From Pempheris klunzingeri (Eukaryota; Chordata; Actinopteri; Acropomatiformes; Pempheridae), in contig NC_092020.1 of NCBI RefSeq assembly GCF_042242105.1, positions 25,589,342 to 25,653,341 of the forward strand: 64,000 bases of DNA, read 5' to 3'. Below, piece by piece: positions 23,241 to 48,467 of the stretch. The position numbers and the translations under genes are program-made. Position 1 is the stretch's first letter; each line of letters starts with the position of its first letter. The notes under the pieces were generated by a model, which saw nothing but the letters and a program-made list of their open reading frames with translations, searched no databases and had not been told where the DNA came from.

Positions 23241-24833
23241 TTTTTATAATAATAATAATCTTTTTAAGTGAAACCATGTGAAACGTTTAGAGGAGAAAAG
23301 ATTCAGACGCACGTTTTCATCTTCAACAAACTGCGTTTAGTAAAAACGACAATATTTAGTGAGGAGTTGAGGTTTAAAGGAGCAGAAAATGAAAATACTG
23401 AAGTATGAAAGTGTTTAGTTTCCACAAACTGCAGCGTCGCTCTCACACAGTTCACTGGTCCAACAGGGGAGGAGATAAAAAAAGGGTTTCTGCAGGAATT
23501 AAACCAAACTAAGAGTCACATGATGTTAAAATAAAATGAAATGAAACAAAATAAGATAAAATAAAGATAAAATTAAATCAAATTAAACAAACACATAAAT
23601 AAGAATAATTAAGGTGACACACCCCAGGAGATTTTTTTTCCAGAATTTAACTAATAAGTAAAAATGTCGAAAGTAAACTTGACATTTAAAGATTAAAGTC
23701 GTACTTTTTTCTTTCTTCTTTCACTTTTGTTTTTTTTTACTTATTACCAGTTGATAGATAAATAGATTTTTCACATTAATACAATCATTTTTTTGCTTTA
23801 CAAGTTTTCTGAAATGTTTAAATATGCAAATGAGTCATTAACTAATTAAATCTGTATACACTTGTTTTATTCTGTGGACGTATTAGGAGATGTTGGATAA
23901 CTGTTGACGCTGTGAGTGATATGTGACCAACCTCCAGATTATAGAGAGGAATGAAAACTAACTGGGGACTTTGGTGTCTGTAAGAGTGGAGAAAACAACC
24001 TTTAAAGATCTGAACTACAAACACAGAGAGACAAAATGAAGCAAACTTAACACCTAAATGTGGATCTTAGATGTTTTCTTTCCACTATTCAGAAATTATG
24101 GAGCTGAATCTGTGATGTTTCACCTTCAGAACTGAGTGAGAATAAAACTGTTAGCAGAGAAGTGAAGTCAGAGTCAGAGCGCCACCTGCTGCTCAGAGGA
24201 GCACAACACAACAAACTTCTGTCATCTTCTTTTATATCTTTAAATTTCATTTGATGTCCGATTGGAGACAAAAAAGATGGAACTGAATAAAACTTTAATG
24301 TGTTTATTGCAAATTAGATTATAAAGAACAAATAAGATATTTCTGTAGCTGTTTATTTGTGGCCATCAGGTCAATTTATTGGACTTAACTTCATTTAAAT
24401 ACAGAAATCTTTAACGTCAGCAAAAATATTAAGATAAATTAATTGCTATGGAGGAAAGTTAAGTGCCGAATTCAGACGTAACAAGATAAAAGTAATGAAA
24501 TACAGGATTTACTAACAGTTAGATATGAAGTGATGGTCAAGAAGAGGCAGAAATCCTGTAAAACAATAAAGTCTCATGAGAAAATCATCTAAAAATAATT
24601 CACAACTTCCAGTAACGTAATAATATTAGGCCTCAAATAATAAATAAATAAAATAAATATACAGAAAAAGAATATTTTTATATCACAAAATTAATTGTTT
24701 TAGCAGATTTCCCATTTTCCATTAGTTAATTTGTATTTTATAATTAATATAAAATAATTATCTATATAATAACACACAGTAATGTGTGATAAAACAGTGA
24801 GGAACCATGTGCTGTGATCTTTGTTCCTCCCGT

Positions 24834-24848
24834 CCCGCAGAGGGCGCT
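24834..24848 (+). promoter_or_regulatory. exosc3: CTCF-type motif in the exosc3 promoter
   Basis: CCCGCAGAGGGCGCT matches the 15-position CTCF core at every position and lies about 80 bp before the exosc3 start codon. A weaker reverse match lies at 24,178-24,192. Binding is inferred only. Confidence 0.45.
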
Positions 24849-24884
24849 GCAGCCGGAGCTTCCTGTTTCCTGTGTGTCACATTA

Positions 24885-24930
24885 ATGTCGGTCCGTGGAA
24901 CAACAACAGCAACAACACATGTGAGCGGAG
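24885..24930 (+). promoter_or_regulatory. exosc3: Upstream AUGs in the exosc3 5' leader
   Basis: Two ATGs precede the main start. The one at 24,885 is out of frame and its frame runs past the main ATG to a TAA about 20 bases into the coding region. The one at 24,919 is followed directly by TGA, a minimal start-stop element nine bases before the main ATG. They matter only if transcription starts upstream of them, which cannot be seen. Confidence 0.4.
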
Positions 24931-26452
24931 ATGTTTTCTGGTTTCAAAGATAAAGTCGGGGAGGTTTTGTTACCAGGAGATGAATTCTGCTTAGAGACCG
25001 AAGACACCATCTCTCTGACGGAGCAGGCGAAGCCGGAGAAGGTGGTGTGTGGTCCGGGTCTGCGGCGGAGCGGAGGCCGGCTGGTGGTGTGTAAAAGCGG
25101 CGTCCTCCGACACAAACAGCCCAACATGTTCTGGATCGATTCACAGCAGCGGAGGGTGAGAATGTAGAGACACGATGTTCACTGGAATATAGTAATAATG
25201 TTCTCATGTTAACCTCAGCTAGGAGATCTGTGCTTTACTGTAGGAGCGACAACATGCAGAACTCCACTTAGAAAACTCCCAATTCAGGTATTTTCCCTGT
25301 CTGCGGAGGGGCATGACTGAAATGACCAGACTTTAGGACTGAATTTAAAACATTTTGAACCTGTTGTGATTTCGGCGTAAGAATAATATAATCAAGTCTT
25401 ATTTTCTCCCAGTAAAGTTAAACTTAATTGATCAGGTCTGCTGTTAACCCTCCTCTCCATCCGCCGCGCTTTACAATAGCGAGCAGCGAGAATCACTTCA
25501 GGAAAAAAGGATTATTTTGTGACAAAGTGCCGCCCGGTGAACCAGAGTCACTCCGAATTACTCAGAAGACCATAACCATTACTGAGAAGTGTTAGTTTTT
25601 GTTCTGACAGTTTATTACGTTCAAGCAAATTCCACCCAATTTAGAAGAGATATATTTTCAAAAGGAGTTCAACAGTTCCCCTGTGTGTCCTCAGTATGTC
25701 CCGGCCAAAGGAGAGACCGTCATCGGCATCGTGACGGTCAAATCTGGAGACGTCTTCAAGGTGGACTTTGGAGGAAGTGAGCAGGCGTCTCTGTCCTACC
25801 TGGCGTTTGAAGGAGCCACCAAGAGGAACCGACCCAACGTCCAGGTGAGACGGTGGGGGACCTGTACTGGTGGGGGACCTGGTGTCACCTGGTGTCTGAC
25901 CCCTCCCTCCCTGTGTGTCACCTGGTGTCTGACCCCTCCCTCCCTGTGTGTCACCTGGTGTCTGACCCCTCCCTCCCTGTGTTACCTGTGCAGGTGGGGG
26001 ACCTGGTGTTCTCTCAGTTCATCATAGCCAATAAGGACATGGAGCCGGAGCTGGTGTGTGTGGACAGCGGGGGCCGGGCCAACGGGATGGGGGTGTTTGG
26101 AGGAGGAGGTCTGCTCTTCACCGTCTCTCTGGGACTCGTCAGAAGGTACGAACCCGCTCTAATGTTTCTGTGTGGGTGAAGGTGTGTCGGCGTTCCGTCC
26201 TCGGTCTGGACCCGGCTCCACTAAGTCCTCTGCCCCCCCTCCAGACTGCTGGCCCCCCACAGCGAGGTCCTGTCTGACCTGCAGCAGCTGCTCCCCTGTG
26301 AGCTGGTGGTGGGGATGAACGGCCGTCTGTGGGTGAAGTCCTCCGGCGTCCAGCAGACGCTCGTCGTCGCCAACCTGCTGCAGAGCTGCGACACCATGAC
26401 GGCCCAGCAGAGACGGCAGCTGTTCAGGAGGGCGGCACAGGGGGCGCTGTAG
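24931..26452 (+). CDS. exosc3: Exosome complex component RRP40
   Basis: Rrp40 is one of three S1/KH cap proteins of the RNA exosome, which processes and degrades RNA in nucleus and cytoplasm. Exons are 24931-25155, 25695-25844, 25994-26145 and 26245-26452 (TAG stop). They join in frame to 244 codons, a little shorter than human EXOSC3 at its N terminus. Recognisable blocks in order are VVCGPGLRR near residue 39, FWIDSQQRR before the first intron, [19 protein letters not shown] and [18 protein letters not shown] in the S1 domain, [20 protein letters not shown], and the KH segment with GMNGRLWVK. The start was chosen because it is the first ATG giving this frame and a short N terminus ([18 protein letters not shown]) aligns with the family. 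It converges on paip2. Confidence 0.97.
25886..25985. repeat. 33-bp tandem repeat filling exosc3 intron 2
   Basis: Three near-identical 33-bp units containing CACCTGGTGTCTGACCCC make up two thirds of the 149-bp intron. Because 33 is a multiple of three, open frames run through the intron on the plus strand. Confidence 0.9.
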
Positions 26453-27268
26453 CCCACCTGGACCACACCCGGACCACACCTGGACCACACCTGGACCACA
26501 CCTGGAGCCTCAGGGGAACACTTCCTGTCTGCGTTCGGGATGCTCAGGTGTGTTTGATCAGAGGAAGTCCTGCAGCTGCCGGTTTCACTTTAAATCTCCT
26601 AAAACTGATCTTAAAGGAACATTCCCCTGTTTTTCCTTCTTTACATCACTGTTTGTTATATTTGTACAAAAAGTAAAACTGATCAAACTGTATTTTTGTA
26701 AAAAGAACAAAGTTTATTGTTTCAGTCGTGTTTTTGTAAAAGGAAAAAAAACAGAATCTGATCAGAGATCCTCAGTTAGAGACAGACGCTCCACTCTGTA
26801 GGATTCTTTGCCGGATCAATAACTGTAGCTGATCACGTTCACAGTTGTGAATCAGAAAAAGGTGTAAAAGATATTTAAGCCTATAAATATTCAATCAACA
26901 AACTGTATTTTTGGAGATTTTTTTAATGAATTCTAATTCAATGTACTCTGGTGCTGCAGTGATTATTTTCATCATCAATTAATCATTTTCTGGATTAATT
27001 GATCGGTTGTTTGGTCCAGAAAATGTCAATCAGTGTCTCCTGAAGCCCAAAAAGTCAGAAGAAGCAGAAAAATGTTCAGTTTACTGTCACAGAGGAAAGA
27101 AACCAGGAAATATTCACATTTTAAAGGCAGAAATTGATTTAAGAGAAGATGAAAAAGATCTGTGTGCAGAAACGATGCGTTCACTGACTGTCTGTGTTCT
27201 GTGACTGAATATTTAAGTCGAGTCGGGCTTCAGGACGTCAGGATCAATATTATCGCTCTTATTTTCAG

Positions 27269-27274
27269 AATAAA
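27269..27274 (+). terminator. exosc3: exosc3 polyadenylation signal
   Basis: This is the first AATAAA after the exosc3 stop, about 815 bases downstream. The intervening sequence holds short CCACACCTGGA repeats (26,461-26,504) and AT-rich DNA without genes. It lies 35 bp from the opposing paip2 signal. Confidence 0.6.
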
Positions 27275-27308
27275 ACACAAGTGACCAGTAACTTTTTCTC
27301 CATAAACA

Positions 27309-27314
27309 TTTATT
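27309..27314 (-). terminator. paip2: paip2 polyadenylation signal
   Basis: TTTATT on the plus strand is AATAAA on the minus strand. I saw no AATAAA nearer to the paip2 stop, so this gives a 3' UTR of about 1.4 kb that includes the CAGACA minisatellite. Confidence 0.5.
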
Positions 27315-27689
27315 TTCAAATAGATTAAGAAAAAATAGACATTTTTTTTACAACTTTTTTCTTTATCTGACTTTTTGTACAGTACTTTATGTGCGTTTAG
27401 AAAAACCGACAAACAAACATCAGTTAATGAGGCAGCAGAGGGCCGAAGAGCACAAAGGATTCTGGGAGAAGACGAAGAAAAGCAGCGAGAACAAACGACC
27501 CAAAAACTACGAGGACCGGCCGGGAACTCCGAGCGGAACCTGAACACTACGTCTGTTTTTAGGGTTTTATAAAAGTGCAAACTGAGAACGAGGCGACGAC
27601 GACGGAGGGAAAACAGAAAACTGGTTCGAAGAAGAAGAAGAAGAGAAACAACAAACACTCCTCAGCTGCTTTACATTCAGAGAGCCACC

Positions 27690-28575
27690 ACAGACAGACA
27701 GGCAGAGAGAGAGAGAGACAGCTGTTCAGACAGACGGGCAGGTGTTCAGACAGACGTTCAGACATACAGGCAGATGTTCAGACATACAGGCAGATGTTCA
27801 GACATACAGGCAGATGTTCAGACAGACAGGCAGACGTTCAGACAGACAGGCAGACATTCAGACAGACAGACGTTCAGACAGACAGGCAGATGTTCAGACA
27901 GACAGGCAGATGTTCAGACAGACAGGCAGATGTTCAGGCAGACAGGCGTTCAGGCAGACAGGCAGATGTTCAGACAGACAGGCAGATGTTCAGACAGACA
28001 GGCAGATGTTCAGACAGACAGACAGACGTTCAGACAGACAGACGTTCAGGCAGACAGGCAGATGTTCAGACAGACAGACGTTCAGACAGACAGGCAGATG
28101 TTCAGACAGACAGACGTTCAGGCAGACAGGCAGATGTTCAGACAGACAGACGTTCAGACAGACAGGCAGATGTTCAGACAGACAGGCTGATGTTCAGACA
28201 GACGTTCAGACAGACAGACGTTCAGACAGACAGACGTTCAGACAGGCTGATGTTCAGACAGACGTTCAGACAGACAGGCAGATGTTCAGACAGACAGACA
28301 GACGTTCAGACAGGCTGATGTTCAGACAGACGTTCAGACAGACAGGCTGATGTTCAGACAGACAGACGTTCAGACAGGCTGATGTTCAGACAGACGTTCA
28401 GACAGACAGGCAGATGTTCAGACAGACAGACAGACGTTCAGACAGGCTGATGTTCAGACAGACGTTCAGACAGACAGGCTGATGTTCAGACAGACAGACG
28501 TTCAGACAGGCAGATGTTCAGACAGACGTTCAGACAGACAGGCTGATGTTCAGACAGACGTTCAGACAGACAGGC
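27690..28575. repeat. CAGACAGACGTT-type minisatellite in the paip2 3' UTR
   Basis: About 885 bp of units built from CAGA and CAGG tetramers punctuated by GTT, alternating 12-, 16- and 20-bp forms. All three plus frames stay open and give repetitive RQTD peptides, so the long frames here are artefacts. If the minus-strand poly(A) signal at 27,309 is used, the array is transcribed within paip2 mRNA. Confidence 0.95.
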
Positions 28576-28749
28576 GGAGGGCTGCAGTAACCAACGGTAA
28601 CGGTACTCTGAACTTGAACACGTGAGGTGAGCGCAGAACTTTGGCAACACGTCAGGCTGAAGGTCGAGTGGTGACTGGAAAGTACGGCAGACATCTTGTT
28701 GATGATGTCACAGTGCGGACTGGAGCGGGGGGGGCGGAGCCCGGCGGGG

Positions 28750-31700
28750 TCACATGATGTGTTTCTGGATCCCCGGGGTGAACTCCTTGGCGTTGGGGTT
28801 CAGGCTGCTGGTGATCTGGAGGGAGAGGACGAGGACACGAGCAGTTTGTTAGTGACTAATGAAGGAAAAGTGGAAAAAGACACATCGACCCTGTTTTTAT
28901 TTGTTCATCCTGTCCTCTAGTTCACGTCTGACATGTTTTAGAATCCAACCAGGTCTGTTTGGCAGCAGGAAGTCAGACGGACAAACGGCAAAGAGAATCT
29001 GCTCAGATTTCAAAATAAAAGCCCCTGTGCAGACTGTCAGTGGTATATTCCAGCAGCACATCAGTATTATTCTCTAATGGGGGGGCACCAGGCCAGACGT
29101 CAGCCGCTCAGAGGGTTTTTAACACCATGACGACCAGAGGTTCATCCTGGATGGAGAAACACTCTGACTTTGACTTTAGCTGCTGTCTGTAGCTGCAGCA
29201 CAACAAAGCAGGAAGTACATCCAAGAAACACATTTGAAGCAGAAGAAGAAGAAGAAACGCGGCCTGTTTGATCCTGTTAGAAACACATTTAAAGCAGCAG
29301 AAGAAGAAGAAACGCAGCCTGTTTGATCCTGTTAGAAACACATTTAAAGCAGCAGAAGAAGAAGAAACGCAGCCTGTTTGATCCTGTTAGAAACACATTT
29401 AAAGCAGCAGAAGAAGAAGAAACGCGGCCTGTTTGATCCTGTTAGAAACACATTTAAAGCAGCAGAAGAAGAAGAAACGCGGCCTGTTTGATCCTGTTAG
29501 AAACACATTTAAAGCAGCAGAAGAAGAAGAAACGCAGCCTGTTAGCGAGAAAAACCCGACTGCAGCCAGAACGTGACGCAGATGATGCTGCTGCTGTTCG
29601 ACACGTTTTTTTTTTCTTCCCAAATACAAATAATTTTTAAATGTTGAAAAAACATTCACAAACCAACCATTTGTTTCTCTGGATGTTTATTATTAGAGTT
29701 CAGCTCCACCCAAGTTTACAGCTGCTCACTACAGCAGGCGCTGAGCTGCTGACTGACAGGACAAAAATAACACGAGTGCCTTCTTTAGTGCAGAGAGGCG
29801 TCCGGTCGGGACGAGGGCCGGACTAAAGGGGGTTAAAACACGACACCCCCGCAGCTCAAGGGCGACCGCCGACAGACGCCATGACTCAGAAAGCTGCTCT
29901 GAGAGACCCGAGGATGAAGCCTGGAGGCCGACGGGCACAAACGGCCCCGAAGACGACCACAGCGAGAAACACTAAAAGATCGAAGTCGAGATTTTAATAA
30001 CTCGACATCTGATCCTTCAAATGAAGTCCATTAATAACTCCGGCCCTATTTGAGAGGCCGAAAGATTCTGTGATCGACATTTTGAGTCTTGAGACGCATA
30101 AAGTCACAGTTCAAAGTTTTTATGTCACATTTTCTACAAATAAAAATATACGATGATAAATCTGAATAACTGAACCTGGAGATACTGAGAGCAGTCAACT
30201 AACTACTGCTTAATTTACTGATTAGTTTCTTAATTCACTTTAAAATGTGAGTCCTTAAATGTTCAGTCACACAGAAGCAGAAAAACGGACCCTGTGACGT
30301 CTGAGAAACGTGAACCTGAGACCTTGTAGTTTGTTTTTCTTTCATTATTTTTACTCAAATGATTAAAAACGAATCGATCTGTCGACCGGCTTGTTTGGCA
30401 GCCCCCGATTGGCCGAAGCGGACCGTGAACTCACCACCACGTCGAAGTCTGCGTCTGCGTGGACGTCGGCGTCCAGGACCAGCAGGCCGATCTGGTCCTG
30501 CAGCGGGCCGGCGGTCTGAGCGGGGAGGTCTCTGGACGGGATGAACCACTCCCACTGCTCCTCCTCCTCCAGCATCTCCTGGAAACAACGCTCGATGAAC
30601 TCCTCCTCCCACAGCTCCTCCTCCACCTGCACACACACACACACACACACACACAGGTAACGTGGTGGATGTCCGGCTCGTTTTAAAGGACCACGTCGCT
30701 GTTTTTACATCATCAGACTCCCCCCTCAGTTATCAGAGTAGCTGCTGTTTAATGAAGAAGCAGCTGTTTTTATTACTCATTAATCCTTTCAGTCATTTTT
30801 TCTGGTGTTAGATTTTCTGTTTTTCTCGGTAAAAACACGTCACCTTGTTAGAGAAGTCCAGAGAGAGAAGTGAGGGAAGTAAATAACTGTGATGATCCAT
30901 TTTCCCTCCTCTGGTTATGATTTAAGTATAGATGGGAGGATCACTTAGTATTCAAGTTACTTTAATCTGTAAAAACAGGAGAAAAAGATGTTTTTTTTTC
31001 TACAGAGTATCAGGTAACGTCTGTAGTGAATATTACAAAATATTGAGTGGAGGAGACGTATAAAGTGACAGAATGAAAATACTCAAGTAAATAAACTACT
31101 ATTACATCGTACGCAGAGTTCCTGCACTTTCCCAAAGTCAAATTTAACCACAGTTTCCAGCATTTCCAAGGTTTTCGGGCAAAGTTAAAAACCTTCCAAT
31201 CATCCTGAGGTTTTCCACCTGATTAAATCACATTTCAAACATCTTTAGAAGCGAGTTTTCATGGTTTTTAAGGCAACGTCGAGCAGATTTCGAGCATTTT
31301 CAGGGTTTTCCAGCAAATCAAGGCACCTTTCAAGCACATTCAAGGTTCATTTTCAAGGTTTTGTCCTGCGACCCCGAGGGATGAGCAGTCTACACGATGG
31401 ATGGATGGATTTTAAAGGTTTTTTGGGGGCAAAGTTAAGCAAGTTTCAAACATACTCAAGGTTTCCCAGAAAATCAAAGCCTGTCAAGTATTTCCAGTGA
31501 GCATTTTCAAGGTTTTCAAGCACCGAGCTGCAGCGGTAGATGACACACACTCAGATCAGCTACACTATTTAGTTTATTTGTCTAAAAAGATGAACTAATC
31601 TGTCAGAAAGTCACTTATTAGATGAAAGTAAGCCGAATTAAGAGCTGACTTCAGTCTTCAGGGTAAGAGCACTTGGCTGCTTTGCTCCACTGGTGACATA

Positions 31701-31946
31701 ATAATGTGACCTGGTTTCCACCCGCTGAGGTCGGCTGTGTCTGTGGGTCTGACCCCCCCTCCCCCTGGTCCCGGCCCTGGTCCCGGTCCCGGTCCCGGTC
31801 CTCACCTGCCTGTTGAACTCCTCCTCGTTCTCCATCCACATGTACTCAGCGAACGGGTCCTCCTCGGAGATGAACTGGCTGCTCAGGATCACCTCGTCGC
31901 TGGTCGTCATGTTCGGGGCGACGTTGCTGAGACTCGGGTCTTTCAT
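28750..31946 (-). CDS. paip2: Polyadenylate-binding protein-interacting protein 2
   Basis: Paip2 binds poly(A)-binding protein and lowers cap-dependent translation in the cytoplasm. Coding exons, in transcript order, are 31806-31946, 30435-30626 and 28750-28815 (TGA stop at 28,750-28,752). They join at phase 0 to 132 codons, close to the human 127. The PAM1 region is very clear: [16 protein letters not shown], then [21 protein letters not shown] and WFIPSRDLP. The C-terminal PAM2 motif reads [12 protein letters not shown]. The MKDPS start and the WEEEF form favour paip2 over paip2b. Between the two PAM regions is a species-specific linker ending [13 protein letters not shown]. The last intron (28,816-30,434) carries a 55-bp tandem array. 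The gene is divergent from the matrin-3-like gene at 33.5 kb and convergent with exosc3. Confidence 0.96.
28962..29556. mobile_element. Dispersed element with internal 55-bp tandem array
   Basis: The first part (28,962-29,225) is about 90% identical by eye to 39,270-39,710. It is followed by about six 55-bp units containing CACATTTAAAGCAGCAGAAG and TGTTTGATCCTGTTAGAAA, with only two units in the second locus. It is therefore a mobile or duplicated unit with a variable tandem tail. It sits in the paip2 second intron and no coding capacity is seen. Confidence 0.75.
30631..30656. repeat. (CA)n tract before a paip2 3' splice site
   Basis: Thirteen CA dinucleotides on the plus strand give a UG repeat in the paip2 transcript, ending directly at the GTGCAG acceptor of the second coding exon. 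Confidence 0.95.
30935..31110 (-). repeat. Diverged teleost AAGTACTT-type repeat
   Basis: Contains GAATGAAAATACTCAAGTAA and nearby TACT-rich strings related to the repeat at 23,049. It lies in paip2 intron 1 and is poorly preserved. Confidence 0.45.
31115..31530. repeat. Degenerate CAAGGTTTTC repeat
   Basis: About fifteen loosely repeated units around TTTCAAGCATTTTCAAGGTTTTC, with variable spacing, in paip2 intron 1. The GATGGATGGATGGA string inside is a short satellite. Confidence 0.65.
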
Positions 31947-32330
31947 TTCGGTTTTCCTCCCACACCTGCTTCTCTACTGGGGGGAGGAGAGGAGGGGGGA
32001 GACATGAGGACACGGTTAGACCGCTGGTCCGTTGTGTCAGCGCCTTGGGGGGTGGGGGGGTCACCGTGATGGCCGCTGTCCGACAGACAACAGCTAACGG
32101 CTGACTGTCGCTGCCATTTTTACGGCGAACACACCAGAATGAACGGGTTACATCGACAGAAAAACCACCAGCACACTCATTCAGTGACCTTTTAATAAGC
32201 CGAAGAGGTGAAACTCTGTGTTTAAAGCGATTTAAATACCTGACAAGCCGATTTGTTCGATGGCGGCGGGGCCAGACGGTGAACTCTGTGTCCAACTCTC
32301 CTGTAACTGTAATGGCCGCGCTGCCTCTGT
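31947..32330 (-). promoter_or_regulatory. paip2: paip2 5' UTR, first exon and promoter region
   Basis: The coding exon extends upstream to a CCCCCCAG acceptor at about 31,976. A matching donor (TCAG then GTATTT on the minus strand) lies at 32,239-32,240, so a non-coding first exon probably starts around 32,330. The exact start site cannot be read. Confidence 0.5.
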
Positions 32331-32810
32331 TTGTTTACATCTGCAACGTCACTCCGCGCTCGTCTCTGATTGGACGAGCCGCCCTGCTGCCTTCGCGTGC
32401 TTACACCGCCCATTAAAACCAACGGGACCGGAGAGTCGGAAAGTAGGAAACTTCTTCTTCTTCTTCTTTTATTTTTATTTTTTGCGATTAGTGTCACAAG
32501 AAATGATAAGATTAACTTTATTAATTCTCTTGTCACAGAAGCTCAATATTAAGACAAATGTGGAAAGAGAGTAAAAAAAAATAGACATATATAAATAACA
32601 CACATAAATGTCATAAATATACTATATACATATTCCATGTATACAGATATACCCATGGATTGTTAAACTGCACAAGATGAATAAATGATTCTGAATAACT
32701 GACATGGGTGTGGATTAATTACATTAGGAACTGCCATAAGTATGTAAATAAATATGTCATAAATAGTCAATAAATACAATTTCTACATTGCATAGTCATG
32801 TAGTGGTGAA

Positions 32811-32960
32811 ATTTACCCAAATACTATATTTAAGTACAGAATTGAGGTACTTTTACTGAACCTGAAGTCTTTTTCTCTTTCCATGCCACTTTCTATTTAC
32901 ACTGCACTACATCTCAAAGGGAAATATTGTACTGACAGCATAAGCTACTCAATAAATTAG
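32811..32960 (+). repeat. Teleost interspersed repeat fragment
   Basis: Contains AAGTACAGAATTGAGGTACTTTTACT and CACTACATCTCAAAGGGAAA, both diverged versions of strings found in very many fish genes. It lies between the divergent paip2 and matrin-3-like promoters. Confidence 0.6.
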
Positions 32961-33429
32961 GAATTGTACATACAAAACACATTAAGAGCTCACAAAATTT
33001 GACGTCTACATATTAAAATCAATTGATTAATTAGCAAATTGACAGAAAATGAATTGGCATCTATTCTGATAATCATTTAAATGCTTTTTCATTCATTTCA
33101 ACACATCTCATTCCCTCTTAATTAATTCAACAGTTGTATGTGTTTCTAATAATGTAGAGCTTTGGACTGTGAAGGAGTCACTTTGGGTTCTTCACTTTGT
33201 GACTCTATTTCTCACCATTTTCACAAAACAAATCATCAATCAATGGATTGATGGAGAAAAATAATCAGCAGATTAATCCACAGAAACCCTAAAAGATTTA
33301 CTGTCACTGGCCTTATTTATATTTCTCATAGTTTTGACACAAAGAAGTTTGAACTTTATAGTTTTTACTTTTATATACTTATACTATTATAATATTTACT
33401 TTGACTACCTTTTGGACTCATCGTGCTGA

Positions 33430-33531
33430 AAACGAAACATCGCGAGATTTCAGTCTTCAGGTCACGTGGTGCCATTTGTCAGTCAGCTAGCTAGCTAGCT
33501 AGCTCTCAACCACGCATTAGGAAGGGCTAAG
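33430..33531 (+). promoter_or_regulatory. matr3-like: Promoter and non-coding exon 1 of the plus-strand matrin-3-like gene
   Basis: A TCGCGAGA element (33,440-33,447) and a CACGTG E-box (33,463-33,468) lie just upstream of a GCTA tandem and a clean splice donor at 33,531/33,532 (CTAAG then GTAAGA). TCGCGAGA is typical of TATA-less housekeeping promoters. The start site is inferred to be near 33,480. Confidence 0.5.
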
Positions 33532-34575
33532 GTAAGAGTATTAATATTCACGAATATAAACTGCGGTATACACACGAACAGTCAATACTTCACACTGTAT
33601 TTGCTTCTTAGAAAAAACAACCTAGATGCGGAGTTCTGAGCTACGTTAGCTTACGGCTAGCATTAGCAGGTTGCAGGCTAACGATGTTAGCAATCGATGT
33701 TTGCTAAAGTTAGCCTCGACTGTGCTAATAATTCATTGATTATCGGGTTTATTTGCCATGCAGGCAGCACGTGCTCTCAGTTAGAAGTGGCTCTGAAGAC
33801 AAAACGTCTGTCAGTATGTTTTTCAGAGTTTAAACTCAGTTTAATCACACAGGCGAGCTAATGCTGTTAGCTTAGCTGCTCTCCATTTTTAAAACTTGTG
33901 GTACAAACTGAAGCTTCACTGTCAGATAGTAAAACACTGTTTATAGCTGCTTCACTGTTCAGTCTGTATTTTGGTCCAGTTCTTCCTCCTTTCATTGTAA
34001 TCCTTGTTATTCCTTCTGTTTTCTAATGCTGTTATCGATCAGATTAGTGAGTAACTAATGGAGCTTATGTTATTAATCACATCTCTTTGGTATTTTACTC
34101 GGTTCTCTTTGTTCAGTGAGGATGTTTCCATCACTCTGTTCATCAGTTCGTTTCCTCCCTCCTTGTCTGAGGTGATTTTTTTGATTCTATCTCCTTTCTT
34201 AGCCTTCTTTAATAGTGCCTCACGTCCCAGTATTCACAGCTCACACCTGCTCAGGTGACTGTTAATGAATCACAGTCATTTTCTTCCATTTCCTGTACAT
34301 GCTGCTGTGGCTCAGTGCCTCTTCACTGACTCCTGTTTTCTTAGTAGAGGTCTGAAGAGTGTCTCTACCTCATTGTGTTTCAGCAGAGATCAGACCGAGA
34401 AGAGGAGTTCCCCTTCACTTTCACCAGGTTTATTCTTTACACAAGACACCGACTGACTTTAACTTCCCGAATCTTTAAGAAAAATAGACCCTTTTTTGCC
34501 GCCTGCTTCGTTCTTTATCTTGACTCGCCTGTACTGAAGCGTTTTGAAGACGGAGCAGATCCATTTTGTGACGTC

Positions 34576-48467
<13,892 letters not shown>

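Larger units (their letters stand above)
21231..24833. other. Intergenic region between tgfbi and exosc3
   Basis: AT-rich DNA with CA repeats and scattered poly-T/A runs. I see no ORF with splice context or a recognisable domain on either strand. The 119-codon open frame near 22,694-23,053 on the minus strand shows no family resemblance and lies beside a dispersed repeat. Confidence 0.7.

Noticed and set aside
27575..28350. 247-codon repetitive Arg-Gln-Thr-Asp frame
   Set aside because: Minisatellite open in all three frames, lying antisense in the likely paip2 3' UTR.
27690..28575. CRISPR-like array appearance
   Set aside because: The units are contiguous tandem repeats without unique spacers, in a vertebrate genome.
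34375..34575. Upstream ATG extending the plus-strand matrin frame by 67 codons
   Set aside because: The ATG at 34,375 lies before the TTTCAG acceptor at 34,383, so it is intronic. The next in-frame ATG is 34,576.
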